Source: Acidobacteriota bacterium (GTDB lineage: Bacteria; Acidobacteriota; Holophagae; Acanthopleuribacterales; Acanthopleuribacteraceae). From it: a stretch of DNA of 64,000 nucleotides. Every line of letters begins with the position of its first letter. The stretch's first letter is position 1. Below, piece by piece: positions 1-9,665 of the stretch. A program made the translations under genes and the position numbers. The notes beneath the pieces are model-generated. The model saw only the letters and a list, made by a program, of their open reading frames with translations. It was not told where the DNA came from and did no database searches. The DNA is taken from the NCBI GenBank assembly GCA_020637335.1, contig JACJWC010000001.1:62001-126000 (forward strand), in the 5' to 3' direction.

Positions 1-972
1 GGGTACCATCGCCTGTGGTCGCACCGCACTTACAAAGCACACGCCATTATCCGTGTTTTTTATGCTCTATTTGGCGCCGCATCCCTTCAAAACAGCATCC
101 TGCATTGGTCTGCAGACCACCGCAACCATCATCGCTATGTGGATGATTTAACCAAAGACCCCTATTCCGCCAAACGCGGCTTCTGGTTCTCACATATCGG
201 TTGGATCCTGCGCGCGTATCCCAGTGGAAAACACGATATTGCGGAATTAAAAGATCTTCAACGCGACCCCATTGTGCGCTGGCAACATCGCTGGTACATC
301 CCCTTGGCCATTTTTATGAACCTGGGCCTGCCGCTTTTTCTGGGTTATTTGCACAACAGGCTGTGGGGCACGTTTTTCCTGGCTGGGATTTTACGCATGG
401 TGCTTAACCACCATTTCACCTTCTTCATCAATTCATTGGCGCATATGTGGGGTTCGCAATCCTTTAGCACGGACAACAGTGCTCGGGACAATGGCTTTTT
501 GGCAATCTTCACTTATGGCGAGGGCTATCACAACTTCCACCACCGTTTCCAAAGTGATTACCGCAACGGGATCGCCTGGTACCATTACGATCCTGCAAAA
601 TGGTTGATTCGCACCCTGTCCTGGATTGGCCTGGCAGACGGCTTAAAAACCATGAGCCCGTTTCAGATTGAAAAAGCTAAAATCCTGGTTCAACGCGAGA
701 AAGCGCTGCGCAACCTGGAAAAAAACAACACCCTGGCCCATCTCCAACAGAGCCTCGAAGAAAAATACCACCAAGCGATTCAAGCCTTGGAAGCCTGGTC
801 AGCGGCCAGTCAGGAATGGCAACAAAAGATGCGCGCCAAAGTCGAAAAGGGCAGTAAGGCCCTGGCCGATCTACACATGAAAGAGCGTTACCAGGAAATG
901 AAACTCAACTTCCAAAATCACATGGTCGAGTGGAAACGGCTGTGTGCTCAGCTTTCTACGGTTGCGGCATAA
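1..972 (+). CDS. Acyl-CoA/fatty-acid delta-9 desaturase, 5' end outside window
   Basis: This is a membrane di-iron fatty-acid desaturase that introduces a double bond into acyl chains. The frame is open from base 1, so the N-terminus lies outside the window. All three histidine boxes are visible: HRLWSH at visible residues 3-8, HRNHH at 40-44 and HNFHH at 177-181, the order of the stearoyl-CoA desaturase family. Hydrophobic segments lie between boxes two and three. After box three there is a tail of roughly 100 residues, charged and helical (Lys/Glu/Gln rich), that looks like a coiled coil; its role is unknown. The 3' end overlaps the 3' end of the convergent GGDEF/EAL gene by 25 bases. The family is certain; acyl-CoA versus acyl-lipid substrate is not. 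Confidence 0.93.
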   Translation, partial: GYHRLWSHRTYKAHAIIRVFYALFGAASLQNSILHWSADHRNHHRYVDDLTKDPYSAKRGFWFSHIGWILRAYPSGKHDIAELKDLQRDPIVRWQHRWYIPLAIFMNLGLPLFLGYLHNRLWGTFFLAGILRMVLNHHFTFFINSLAHMWGSQSFSTDNSARDNGFLAIFTYGEGYHNFHHRFQSDYRNGIAWYHYDPAKWLIRTLSWIGLADGLKTMSPFQIEKAKILVQREKALRNLEKNNTLAHLQQSLEEKYHQAIQALEAWSAASQEWQQKMRAKVEKGSKALADLHMKERYQEMKLNFQNHMVEWKRLCAQLSTVAA

Positions 973-3900
973 GATTGAATCCACAACATTAATTCCGATG
1001 AGGGCAGGGGTTTCGAATACAAGTAACCCTGCCCCACATCGCAGCCTTCGCGCTTGAGGATATCGAGTTGAGAAGGGTTTTCAATCCCTTCGGCTACCAC
1101 CGTCAAACCCAACCGACGCGCCATGGCAATCATTGAGCCCACCAAGGATCGTGCCTCTTCATGCTCAGCAACATCATTGACAAAGCTGCGATCCACTTTT
1201 AACACACCTATCGGAAACCGTTTGAGGTAGCTGAGCGAGCTGTAGCCGGTTCCAAAATCATCCAAAGCCAGACGGATCCCAAGTCTCGTCAACTGGACCA
1301 TGGTCTGAATATTTTGTTTCGACACATCGAGCAGCAGGCTTTCGGTCAGTTCAAATTCCAATGTGTTGGGGTCAAAATGCTGTTCGTCCAAGATCTGTTT
1401 GGTCCGATCCAGAAACTCGTTACTGAACACCTGACGCGGGGAGAGATTGATGGCCAATCGCGGAGGCGCAATTCCTTTTTCTTCCCATTGGCGGTAATCC
1501 CGAATCGCTTGGCTGAGCACCCATTCGCCAATATTCACAATCAAGCCCGTCTCCTCGGCAATCGGGATAAAGTCGGCTGGTGAAATCAATCCCCATTGGT
1601 GGGACCGCCAGCGAATAAGTGCTTCGACACCAGTAAACCGCCCAGTTTCCAGCGCAATTTGGGGTTGATAATGGATTTCCAGTTCGTTTCGGGCCAGAGC
1701 ATGGCGCAGGGCCGCTTCGCGTTCCAAACGGGTGAGGGAAGAGGCATTCATTTCCTGGGAATAAAATTGGAAATTGTTGCGGCCCTTATTCTTCGCCGAG
1801 TACATGGCGGTATCCGCGTTGCGAAGCAGGGATTGAGGGTCTGCCCCATCTTGAGGGTAAAAGCTGATACCAATGCTTGGGGTGACCACCAATTCATAGG
1901 GTCCCAACTGGAAGGGCTGGGTCAATTGTTCCAATATTTTTTCAGCGACATGGGCAGAGTCCTGAGCGCGGTCCAGGCGTTCCAAAACCACGGTAAATTC
2001 ATCGCCCCCCAAACGGGCAACGGTGTCTTCCTTGCGCACACAATGAGTTAACCGTTCGGCGACAGAGCACAGTAAGGCATCGCCCGTATTATGACCCAAT
2101 GAGTCATTGATCTGTTTAAACCGATCCAAATCGATAAACAGCAAGGCGATATGCTTTTTATTGCGTTCCGCCCTCAGGATTGCCCGTTCAAGGCGTTCGG
2201 CAAAAAAAGTGCGGTTCGGCAGCTGGGTCAAGGTGTCGTAATTGGCCAGGTAGCGCAGCTCTTCTTCATCTCGTTTGCGTTGGGTGATATCGGAGAACAC
2301 CATGACGTAGTGATTGATTTTGAGGGGGTCCTGGACCGCATTCACGTTGGCCCAAGCCAAAAACGGCGGTTGGTCGGCATGACACAACCACAACTCGCCT
2401 TTCCAGGACCCGCGATTCTCTAAATCGGCCTGAAATTCCACAAACCAGGAACCCGGCATCTCCGATTTGGCCAGATATGCATCAAAGGGTTGATGCTTTA
2501 CTGCATTTTGTTCAAAGCCGGTCAACCCTTCAAATGCGGGATTGACCGAAATGATGTTCATATCATGGTCAAATAAAATGACACCTTCTTCGGTCGACTC
2601 GATGGCGCGCGATGCCAATCGCAATTGTTCCTGGACCTCAATTTCTGCACCAATATCCTTATGCGTCCCGGCCATACGCAACGGTTTACCCAATGCATCG
2701 CGCTGCACCACCCGGCCGCGATCGAGGACCCACTTCCATTCGCCCGATCGGCTGCGCAGCCGATAAATCGCTTCGTAATGGGGCGTATTGCCGTTTAAAT
2801 GTTCATCGAGATTGGCCGTCACGCGGGCCTGGTCATCTGGGTGAATTAATTGGCTGCGAATAGTGACCGGTTCGCGAATTTCCTCGTGTTCATAACCCAA
2901 CCATTCTTTGAATCGCGTGCGAAACACCAGCCCGGAAACCATGTCCCAATCCCATAAGCCATCGCCACTGCCCCACAACGCCCATTGAAGCCGATCTTCA
3001 CTTTCTTTTAAGGCTCGGTGCGAGGCCCGCATACTGCTCGCCATCCTGAACAAGACAAAAATAATGATAAACAGGACCATGGCATAAAGCGCCATGGCCA
3101 ACGGACTCCGGTAATAGGGATAGGGAACCAAGACCTTAAAAGAAGCGGGACGCTCCGTCCACACGCCATCGTGGTTGGCGGCCATCAACTCCAACTGGTA
3201 GTGGCCCGGTGCCAAATTGGTATACGTAATTTCGTTGCGAGCTCCAGCATCAATCCACTCATCAGAATCGCCCAAAAGCCGGTAGCGAAAACGCAATTTT
3301 TCCGGCATGGCGAAATCTAATTCCGCTAAACCCAAACGGAAATAGGGATTCGCCTTTACGATCTGGATTGTCGCCGAACCGGGGTCCACCAGGGTTTTAC
3401 CGGCAATGGTTTCAACCACCGTAACCAGCGGTTTTGGTGAAAAGCTATTCGGTTGAATGGAACGCGGATCAAATTCATTAAACCCATTGATGCCACCGAA
3501 ATACATCCAACCGTTTGCATCACGAGCTGCGGCACCCCCATTAAACTCGCGCGATTGCAGGCCATCTTCCATGCCGAAAGACCAAACCTCGCCCGTTTCC
3601 GGCTTGATCCGCGCAATGCCATTATTGGTCGATAGCCATAAAGTGCCTGGGCTCTGCTCCAAAATGGCGTAAACCGTGTTATTGGGCAATCCTTCCTCTT
3701 CGCCGAAGTGGCGATCCGGGCGCTTACCCGTTACATCCAAGCCAAATAATCCGCGAGAAGAACCCACCCATAAAATGCCTTGAGAATCCAAGCAAAGTGA
3801 ACGGGTAGGCAGTCCTTCCGCGCCCGGAACCATCTCAAATTGCCAACGATCGGCACTCATGCGCCAGACCCCGTCAAGCGTTCCAAGAAATAGGTGGGTT

Positions 3901-5438
3901 TCATCCGCCGAAAGAGCCAAAATTCGGGGGTCCCAGGCCTGCTCCGGTTTGAGGCGGTCCGGTTTGGCTAAATCAGGTGATAGTTTATACAAACCATCGC
4001 CAAACGTTCCCATCCAAATATGGCCATGCCAATAACGTAAGGTTCGAACGGCTATGGCGCGGGTTGATTCAACCAACTGCCATTCATCTTCGGTTGGATT
4101 AAAACGCAGTAATCCCCCATCACTGCCTGCATACAGGTCGGGTCCGACCCGCAGAAACGACCAGATCCGGGCGCCCGACAGATTGTATTGACGCACATTT
4201 TTTAGACCCAATGCCGTGGTTGATGGAAACCAGCAAATACCCGCACCATCTGTGCCCAGCCACAATCCGTTTTCAACGGGGCAGAGTGCCCGCACAAAAT
4301 TGTTGGTATAGCTGCCCGGATGTTCCGAAGCAGCAAAAATATGTTTAAAACGCTCCCGATCAACATGGTAACTAAAAAGGCCGGCCAAACCCGTGCCTAT
4401 CCATATCGTGCCATCGTGGCTCTGTTCCAACGACAGGATTTGACCTTGGCCCAGCTCTCCCCGGCGACCATTGGGCGCATAGTGGCTCCAAAATCCCTTC
4501 TTTGTATCCCACACATACAGCCCTTGATGAAAAGTGCCTACCCAAAGTCGCCCATCCGCATCCCACATCAGACGACGCAAATGCTCTTGGCTAATTCCGG
4601 GTTCAGCCAGCATCGGCGAATTTTTTGCTTTGCCTTTATCATCCACAACCAAAAGCCCGTTTTGTCCTGCAAAGTAGACCCCATCCTGACCTTCTATTAA
4701 TTGGTTTATGGGTCCGGGCAGGGTGCGCAGAAACGACCAGTTTTTGCCCCGGTCACGAGAGACCCAAAGCCCATTGCTATCCACCAACCAAACGTCCCCG
4801 TTCTGCCGGAATAACAATGCTTGTGGTTGCCCCCCATCGCGCAGCATTTCCCAACCTTGCAAACCATCGAACCGCTGCAAATGATGACTTGTTGCGACCC
4901 ACACCCCTTGCTCGGGATCCGCGCGCAAAAAAGAAATTCGGTTTTCGGCCAGACCCGAGTTTTCTTTGCTCCAAGATTGAAACCGACCTTCCCCCAGGTA
5001 GACATTGATTCCCGATTGCAAGGTTGCAACCCACAGTCTTTGTTGGGCATCCAAACACAAATCACTGATAAAGCCCCCATTCAACCCTCCGGGTTTGGGG
5101 CGGAATAGCTCAAAACTCTTGCCATCAAATCGGTGTAGACCATCCTGGGTTCCAAACCATAAAAATCCATGTGAATCCGTTTGGATGGCTGTCACGGAGT
5201 TCTGCGCAAGACCACTTTCCTGGTTGTAGGCCTTAAACGCACTGGCGCGATGCCATTGACCCCAAACCATAGGCATGGCCATGAGCAGGGCCAAAAGCTG
5301 AATCCACCGCCTTGGATCAACCAACGGTTTAATCGCGCCAAAATTTAATGCCACAGCCTCTTCTCCCAAATACAACCGGCCTTCCGCAATAACTGGTTTA
5401 TCGTGTTTTGCGCCAAGACGGATTAGGGTTGAGGCCAT
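948..5438 (-). CDS. Propeller-Y_Y_Y-PAS-PAS-GGDEF-EAL c-di-GMP sensor protein
   Basis: A membrane sensor that should make and/or degrade cyclic di-GMP in response to a periplasmic cue. Order from the proposed start: an N-terminal hydrophobic segment, about 600 residues of two-component-regulator propeller repeats (recurring W-F/V-G-T motifs), a Y_Y_Y domain, a transmembrane helix (rich in I, F, V and L), two PAS domains, GGDEF and EAL. GGDEF is intact with an upstream RKED (RxxD) inhibitory-site motif. The EAL motif (GVEAL) and DDFGTGYSS are also intact, so both activities are possible. The frame is open to 5570, but the ATG at 5438 leaves room for the flgI promoter region; neither start has a strong ribosome site. 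It is divergent from flgI, which suggests but does not prove a motility link. Confidence 0.88.
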   Translation of the reverse strand: MASTLIRLGAKHDKPVIAEGRLYLGEEAVALNFGAIKPLVDPRRWIQLLALLMAMPMVWGQWHRASAFKAYNQESGLAQNSVTAIQTDSHGFLWFGTQDGLHRFDGKSFELFRPKPGGLNGGFISDLCLDAQQRLWVATLQSGINVYLGEGRFQSWSKENSGLAENRISFLRADPEQGVWVATSHHLQRFDGLQGWEMLRDGGQPQALLFRQNGDVWLVDSNGLWVSRDRGKNWSFLRTLPGPINQLIEGQDGVYFAGQNGLLVVDDKGKAKNSPMLAEPGISQEHLRRLMWDADGRLWVGTFHQGLYVWDTKKGFWSHYAPNGRRGELGQGQILSLEQSHDGTIWIGTGLAGLFSYHVDRERFKHIFAASEHPGSYTNNFVRALCPVENGLWLGTDGAGICWFPSTTALGLKNVRQYNLSGARIWSFLRVGPDLYAGSDGGLLRFNPTEDEWQLVESTRAIAVRTLRYWHGHIWMGTFGDGLYKLSPDLAKPDRLKPEQAWDPRILALSADETHLFLGTLDGVWRMSADRWQFEMVPGAEGLPTRSLCLDSQGILWVGSSRGLFGLDVTGKRPDRHFGEEEGLPNNTVYAILEQSPGTLWLSTNNGIARIKPETGEVWSFGMEDGLQSREFNGGAAARDANGWMYFGGINGFNEFDPRSIQPNSFSPKPLVTVVETIAGKTLVDPGSATIQIVKANPYFRLGLAELDFAMPEKLRFRYRLLGDSDEWIDAGARNEITYTNLAPGHYQLELMAANHDGVWTERPASFKVLVPYPYYRSPLAMALYAMVLFIIIFVLFRMASSMRASHRALKESEDRLQWALWGSGDGLWDWDMVSGLVFRTRFKEWLGYEHEEIREPVTIRSQLIHPDDQARVTANLDEHLNGNTPHYEAIYRLRSRSGEWKWVLDRGRVVQRDALGKPLRMAGTHKDIGAEIEVQEQLRLASRAIESTEEGVILFDHDMNIISVNPAFEGLTGFEQNAVKHQPFDAYLAKSEMPGSWFVEFQADLENRGSWKGELWLCHADQPPFLAWANVNAVQDPLKINHYVMVFSDITQRKRDEEELRYLANYDTLTQLPNRTFFAERLERAILRAERNKKHIALLFIDLDRFKQINDSLGHNTGDALLCSVAERLTHCVRKEDTVARLGGDEFTVVLERLDRAQDSAHVAEKILEQLTQPFQLGPYELVVTPSIGISFYPQDGADPQSLLRNADTAMYSAKNKGRNNFQFYSQEMNASSLTRLEREAALRHALARNELEIHYQPQIALETGRFTGVEALIRWRSHQWGLISPADFIPIAEETGLIVNIGEWVLSQAIRDYRQWEEKGIAPPRLAINLSPRQVFSNEFLDRTKQILDEQHFDPNTLEFELTESLLLDVSKQNIQTMVQLTRLGIRLALDDFGTGYSSLSYLKRFPIGVLKVDRSFVNDVAEHEEARSLVGSMIAMARRLGLTVVAEGIENPSQLDILKREGCDVGQGYLYSKPLPSSELMLWIQSYAATVES

Positions 5439-5591
5439 CAAAACCCTGCACTTTTTTCTCATCCAACTCGGCAATTTTTGCTCAGGACACCCGCCGGCTT
5501 GTATGCACACAACATAAATACATGAAAACATTGGTGTTAGATATTCGAAAAAGAGGAATGTGGCTTGCACAGCTGGCTGTGGAGGTTGCCG

Positions 5592-6677
5592 ATGAAAACG
5601 CTTATCACCCTAACCTGTCTCCTAACAGCCCCGCTTCTGGCCGATGTTCGCTTAAAAGATATTGCCAGCGTTGAAGGTGTGAGACCGAACTATCTCAATG
5701 GTTTTGGCTTGGTGGTGGGCTTAAATGGAACCGGGGATAAAGATCAGACCCGCTTCACCACGCAAGCCTTGGTCAATGCCCTGGCCAAAAGCGGAATCTC
5801 GCTCGACCCCACCACCGTAAAAGTGAAAAACGTTGCATTCGTCCTGGTTCAGGCTGAATTACCCGCCTTTTCGCGGCCGGGCACAAGGGTGGATGTTACC
5901 GTCTCCAGTTATGGCGATGCGACCAGCCTTCAGGGCGGCACGTTGTTATGGTCTGAACTCAAAGGCCTGGATAACCAGACTTATGCCATCTGTCAGGGAC
6001 CGGTTATCGTTGGTGGTTTTGCCGCAGGTAATTCAGGATCCAATGTTACGCAAAACCACCCCACAGTTGGTCGGATTCCCAATGGCGGATTAATCGAACG
6101 ACCGCTTCCCGTGTCCTTCAGTTTTCGCGAACGGGTTCGTTTTATTTTAGATGACGCGGATTTCGTTACGATGGAACGCACGGTCCAAGCCATCAATGCC
6201 AAATTGGGTACGCCGCTTGCCCGTTCCCTGGATCCGAGAACCTTGGAAGTAATTGTCCCGCTCGAGCAACAGAACGATCCAGTCGGATTTGTTTCCATGC
6301 TGGAACACGTGAACATTGCGCCAGACAGCCCCGCACGGGTCGTCATCAACGAAAAAACCGGCACAATCATCATGGGTCGGGATGTGCGGATTGACCAGGT
6401 CGCCATTAGCCATGGCGGTCTGACCGTGATTGTGCAAAGCGACCGCAGTGTGGTCCAACCCAATCCCCTGTCTCGCGGTGAAACCGCAGTCCAGGAAAAT
6501 TTTAACGCCGAAGTCCAACAAAATCCGGGCTCATTGATGGTCGCCCGTGAAGGCGTTTCACTCGGTGCGATTGCCGATACCTTAAATGCGCTTAAAGTTA
6601 CCCCGCGCGACATGATTGCGATCCTTCAGGCCATGAAAGAAGCCGGTGCGCTCCATGCCGAATTGGTGGTGATGTGA
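5592..6677 (+). CDS. flgI: Flagellar P-ring protein FlgI
   Basis: FlgI polymerises in the periplasm to form the P ring around the flagellar rod, in the peptidoglycan layer of Gram-negative bacteria. The start at 5592 is chosen because GGAGG lies just upstream at 5581-5585 and the product then begins with a typical Sec signal peptide (MKTLITL... ending near LLADV). Diagnostic family features include the RLKDIASVEGVR segment, the GLNGTGDKD turn and the C-terminal region ending in LHAELVVM. At 361 residues it has normal length. It is the first gene of a flagellar operon; flgJ follows after 7 bases. flgA and flgH, its usual neighbours, are absent, and the gene upstream is a divergent c-di-GMP sensor. 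Confidence 0.96.
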   Translation: MKTLITLTCLLTAPLLADVRLKDIASVEGVRPNYLNGFGLVVGLNGTGDKDQTRFTTQALVNALAKSGISLDPTTVKVKNVAFVLVQAELPAFSRPGTRVDVTVSSYGDATSLQGGTLLWSELKGLDNQTYAICQGPVIVGGFAAGNSGSNVTQNHPTVGRIPNGGLIERPLPVSFSFRERVRFILDDADFVTMERTVQAINAKLGTPLARSLDPRTLEVIVPLEQQNDPVGFVSMLEHVNIAPDSPARVVINEKTGTIIMGRDVRIDQVAISHGGLTVIVQSDRSVVQPNPLSRGETAVQENFNAEVQQNPGSLMVAREGVSLGAIADTLNALKVTPRDMIAILQAMKEAGALHAELVVM

Positions 6678-6684
6678 GGTTGAT

Positions 6685-7071
6685 ATGATTCAAACATTGA
6701 CCAACCACTACCCGTTTATTGAAACCTCAAATCAACCGCAAGCAAAACCGCTAACCAGCAATTTTGCTGAGGTTTACACATCCGTTCAGGCCCCCAACCA
6801 GAACGACTTAACCAAAGCTGCCAAGATGTTGGAAGCCCATCTCGTCACCCAAGCCTTTAAAGCGATGGACGAAGGTGAAACCCCATTGTTGGGCACCAGC
6901 ATGCAAGGCTTATCCTACTTCTCTGACCTGTTTTTCCAAACTTTGGCCGAAGAGGTTGTCCGACAAAAAGGTTTAGGATTTGATGAGGTGGTTGCCCGTG
7001 CCTACGGCGTTTCAGCGCCCCAGCCAGACACTTCATTAAAGCTTGTTGATACTCGACCCGATAACCCATAA
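6685..7071 (+). CDS. flgJ: FlgJ-type rod-binding protein (no muramidase domain)
   Basis: A small 128-residue protein that fits the N-terminal rod-binding domain of FlgJ, which caps the growing flagellar rod. The recognisable core runs from about residue 42 (KAAKMLEAHLVTQAFKAM) through the YFSDLFFQTLAEEVVRQKGLG segment, which is typical of the family. The C-terminal glucosaminidase domain of enteric FlgJ is missing, as in many non-enteric bacteria that use a separate lytic enzyme. It lies between flgI (7-base gap) and flgM, which supports the call. GAGGTTG upstream of the ATG can serve as ribosome site. Confidence 0.85.
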   Translation: MIQTLTNHYPFIETSNQPQAKPLTSNFAEVYTSVQAPNQNDLTKAAKMLEAHLVTQAFKAMDEGETPLLGTSMQGLSYFSDLFFQTLAEEVVRQKGLGFDEVVARAYGVSAPQPDTSLKLVDTRPDNP

Positions 7072-7097
7072 TGACAGAAACCTCCGGAGGTTGTGGC

Positions 7098-7376
7098 ATG
7101 AAAATTGAGAAAAAGTCCACATCGGCAACACAATTCAACACTACCAGCAAGAAAGTGGATCGGGTAAACGCATCTGTTGAACGCGACGATAGCGTGGAAC
7201 TCTCGCAATCCGCTTCAATTCTTCCGCTGGCTTTGGACGTGTTGGAACGAACGCCGGATATCCGGAGCGAAGCGGTAGATCCCATCCGCCAGGAATTGGC
7301 CGACGGCAAATACCACCGTGACGAAGTGAAAGTCGCGGAAAAAGTCATTGAGGACCATCTGGTCTCTGCGTCTTGA
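7098..7376 (+). CDS. flgM: Anti-sigma-28 factor FlgM
   Basis: FlgM holds the flagellar sigma factor FliA inactive until the hook is finished, when it is exported. The start at 7098 is preferred over the longer frame from 7071 because a strong CCGGAGG lies a few bases upstream. The 92-residue product is basic and disordered in the first half (KIEKKSTSA). The second half carries the family signature: a helix with IRSEAVDPIRQELADGKYH followed by KVAEKVIEDHL. Family length is about 90-100 residues. Its position between flgJ and flgN/flgK/flgL matches the usual order. Confidence 0.88.
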   Translation: MKIEKKSTSATQFNTTSKKVDRVNASVERDDSVELSQSASILPLALDVLERTPDIRSEAVDPIRQELADGKYHRDEVKVAEKVIEDHLVSAS

Positions 7377-7393
7377 CGCCCTAGGAGGGCATT

Positions 7394-7699
7394 GTGACCG
7401 ACCCCGTCTCCCTGCGTAATCTCTTATCGAATTCGGTGTATGCCGAACAGATCAACGCGGGCCAAATTCAGGGTCAGGAGCACGACCGCCAACGTCAAGT
7501 TCGCCTGCGTCAACAAGAAATCCAGGAAGAAGCCTTGTCGGTGGCCAAAACCCTTGCCTCCGAACAAATGGGCGTGAATCGCGACGGGAAAAATCAAAAT
7601 GCTCCCGACGAGAAAAACGACCGGCGCAAAAAGAAAAAATCGGATGCGTCCGAATCCCAAAATACGGCAGGAGAAGGGCATATCGACCTCACCATTTAA
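7394..7699 (+). CDS. Unknown charged protein of the flagellar operon
   Basis: A 101-residue protein with no family I recognise. It begins with GTG at 7394, directly after a strong AGGAGG. Residues 20-60 are rich in Gln, Arg and Glu and probably form a long helix. The C-terminal third is Lys/Asp/Ser rich (NDRRKKKKSDASES) and looks disordered. It has no signal peptide or membrane segment. Its place between flgM and flgN, with short gaps on both sides, suggests co-transcription and possibly an export-related or chaperone-like role; that is inference from position only. Confidence 0.7.
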   Translation: MTDPVSLRNLLSNSVYAEQINAGQIQGQEHDRQRQVRLRQQEIQEEALSVAKTLASEQMGVNRDGKNQNAPDEKNDRRKKKKSDASESQNTAGEGHIDLTI

Positions 7700-7709
7700 T
7701 AGGTGAGTC

Positions 7710-8198
7710 ATGTCCCCATTCCAACAACTCCAGCAACTGCTGGCCCAAAAAGTGACGCTATTAGAGCTTTTGGTCAATCGCCAAGCGGACCTGCGCGATT
7801 TCCTGGTCCGTCCGCGCTGGAGCCGCTATTTTGAGCTGGTCCAGCCATTGGAACACACCCTGAATGCGCTACAACAGGCCCAAGAAGATGAACAACATCT
7901 GCTGCGCCTGCTGGCCAAGCTATACCGTCGACCCGTCTTCCACAACTTGGGTTCGCTGATTCCCTTCCTAAACGAAAATGAAAAAACTGAATTGGCCAGC
8001 TGGGTCGGTGCCATTCGCAAACTGATGGATCAGGTTCAAAAAACCCAACACCTTTTGCATCAGCTCCATGTTGCCCATGCACAGTTCATCTCTTCTTATG
8101 TTCACGGAATCCAACAATCACCAACTGCCACCTGCTACAACGCACGGGGCCAATCCGTTTTGGGCGATACACCGACCCAGCTGCGGTTCCATATTTAG
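7710..8198 (+). CDS. flgN: FlgN-like export chaperone
   Basis: Probably the chaperone that keeps the hook-filament junction proteins FlgK and FlgL soluble before type III export. Similarity to FlgN is weak at sequence level, as is usual. The support is the size (162 residues), an all-helical heptad-like pattern in the first 130 residues, a short polar tail, and the position immediately upstream of flgK and flgL. An AGGTGAG lies just before the ATG. It has no catalytic motifs and no signal peptide. Another flagellar coiled-coil protein is possible, but context favours FlgN. Confidence 0.72.
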   Translation: MSPFQQLQQLLAQKVTLLELLVNRQADLRDFLVRPRWSRYFELVQPLEHTLNALQQAQEDEQHLLRLLAKLYRRPVFHNLGSLIPFLNENEKTELASWVGAIRKLMDQVQKTQHLLHQLHVAHAQFISSYVHGIQQSPTATCYNARGQSVLGDTPTQLRFHI

Positions 8199-8207
8199 GG
8201 GGCTTTT

Positions 8208-9653
8208 ATGGTCGGCATCAATACCGGTTTATATATAGGTTACAGTGGCTTACAAGCAGCACGCGGCGGTTTGTTGGTCACCGGTAACAACGTGGCCAAC
8301 GTCAATACCGAAGGCTACACCCGTCAAATGCCCACCTTGGCGCCCGGCATCACCTTGTACGAAGGGGGTCGAGTTCTGTTTGGATCCGGCGCAACGATTC
8401 AATCCGTCAACGCAATGCGCGACCAGTTGGTTGAACGCGAAGTGACCCAGAAGAAGAGCACCTTCAGCTTCCAGCGCGAAATGACCAGCTTATTGAAGTC
8501 GGCCGAATCCATGATTCAAGACCAGGACAATGCCGGTCTCGGACCCGCCCTCAGCCAATTCTTCCAAAGCTTGCAAAACGTATCCGCGCAACCGGACCAG
8601 GTCGCCTACCGCATCTCCTTGCTGGATGCCGGCAGCCACCTGGCCTCGACCATTCGCAATCAGTACCAAGCCCTGACCGAATACAACCAGGGGATTAACC
8701 AACAAGTCGGCCAAACCGTAACCCAAGTCAATAATTTATCCGATCGAATTGCGGCGCTTAACCGCCAAATCGGGGCGACGCCCGGTCAGGCGGCAGGGCT
8801 GGTCGATGAGCGCAATGCCTTGGTCAACCAATTGGCTGAACTGGTGGATATCGATGTTTATGATTTGGGCAATAACTTAATCCAGGTCAATGCGACAAAT
8901 CTGAACGTCCTGTTGGTCGGCCGCGAAACGGCCAACCCGCTCTCCACCCAATTGAACCCGCTCAACCAAAACTATTTTGATGTTCTGGTCAATTACGGAA
9001 CGACCACAACCAACATCACGGCCTCAATTGGCGGCGGTAAACTGGGGGCGCTGCTGCAAGCCCGCGATCAGGAAAATCCCACCCTGTTACGCGAGCTCGA
9101 CAACCTAGCCGCGGGCCTGATCGATCAGGTCAATGCCATTCATACCACTGGATTTGCCCAGGATGGCGTCACAACAGGTCTCAATTACTTCGAACCGTTT
9201 CCAACCGGAGCACCGGGCCCCAACAACCACCAAGGTGCCGCAGCCAATATCCGCCTTTCAGTGGATGTGGATGGTCTGCCCCAGAACCTGGCCTTGTCGG
9301 CAACCGGTGCCATAGGCGATAACGGCATCGCGCTGGCGCTGGCTCAATTGCGCCGCAATACTGCCGTCATCGATAACGATGGCGATGGCATTGCCGAAAC
9401 GGGCACTTTTGAATCCTTTCACGGCCAACGCAATGCAACTTTGGGTGCCAAAATTCAGTCCACGCAATCGGCCTATAACAGCCAAAAAACGCTTTTGGAT
9501 CAGGCACTGAATCGCCGCGATGAGGTCAGTGCCGTCAGCCTGGATGAAGAGGCCCTTAACCTCAGCCAGTACCAAAAAGCATTTGAAGCCAATAGTCGCT
9601 TTATGCGCGTGATCGATCAATTGATGGAACAGATCATCGCCAACCTCGGATAA
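8208..9653 (+). CDS. flgK: Flagellar hook-associated protein 1 FlgK
   Basis: FlgK forms the first hook-filament junction layer. The N-terminus carries the rod/hook family signature (INTGLYIGYSGLQAARGG, then TGNNVANVNTEGYTRQ). The C-terminus has the matching helix (VSLDEEALNLSQYQKAFEAN) ending at a family-typical position. The 481 residues fit the family. There is no signal peptide, as expected for a substrate of the flagellar type III exporter. GGGGGC is close to the ATG, and flgN ends 9 bases upstream. flgL follows after 12 bases and has its own AAGGAG. Confidence 0.96.
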   Translation: MVGINTGLYIGYSGLQAARGGLLVTGNNVANVNTEGYTRQMPTLAPGITLYEGGRVLFGSGATIQSVNAMRDQLVEREVTQKKSTFSFQREMTSLLKSAESMIQDQDNAGLGPALSQFFQSLQNVSAQPDQVAYRISLLDAGSHLASTIRNQYQALTEYNQGINQQVGQTVTQVNNLSDRIAALNRQIGATPGQAAGLVDERNALVNQLAELVDIDVYDLGNNLIQVNATNLNVLLVGRETANPLSTQLNPLNQNYFDVLVNYGTTTTNITASIGGGKLGALLQARDQENPTLLRELDNLAAGLIDQVNAIHTTGFAQDGVTTGLNYFEPFPTGAPGPNNHQGAAANIRLSVDVDGLPQNLALSATGAIGDNGIALALAQLRRNTAVIDNDGDGIAETGTFESFHGQRNATLGAKIQSTQSAYNSQKTLLDQALNRRDEVSAVSLDEEALNLSQYQKAFEANSRFMRVIDQLMEQIIANLG

Positions 9654-9665
9654 AGGAGTTTCAGT

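Noticed and set aside
4320..4700. Plus-strand frame inside the propeller gene
   Set aside because: Shadow of the minus-strand propeller repeats, without start signals.
5480..5591. Sigma-54 or sigma-28 promoter before flgI
   Set aside because: TGGCTTGCACAGCTGGC is partly similar to a sigma-54 site but the spacing of GG and GC is wrong; no TAAA/GCCGATAA pair is present.
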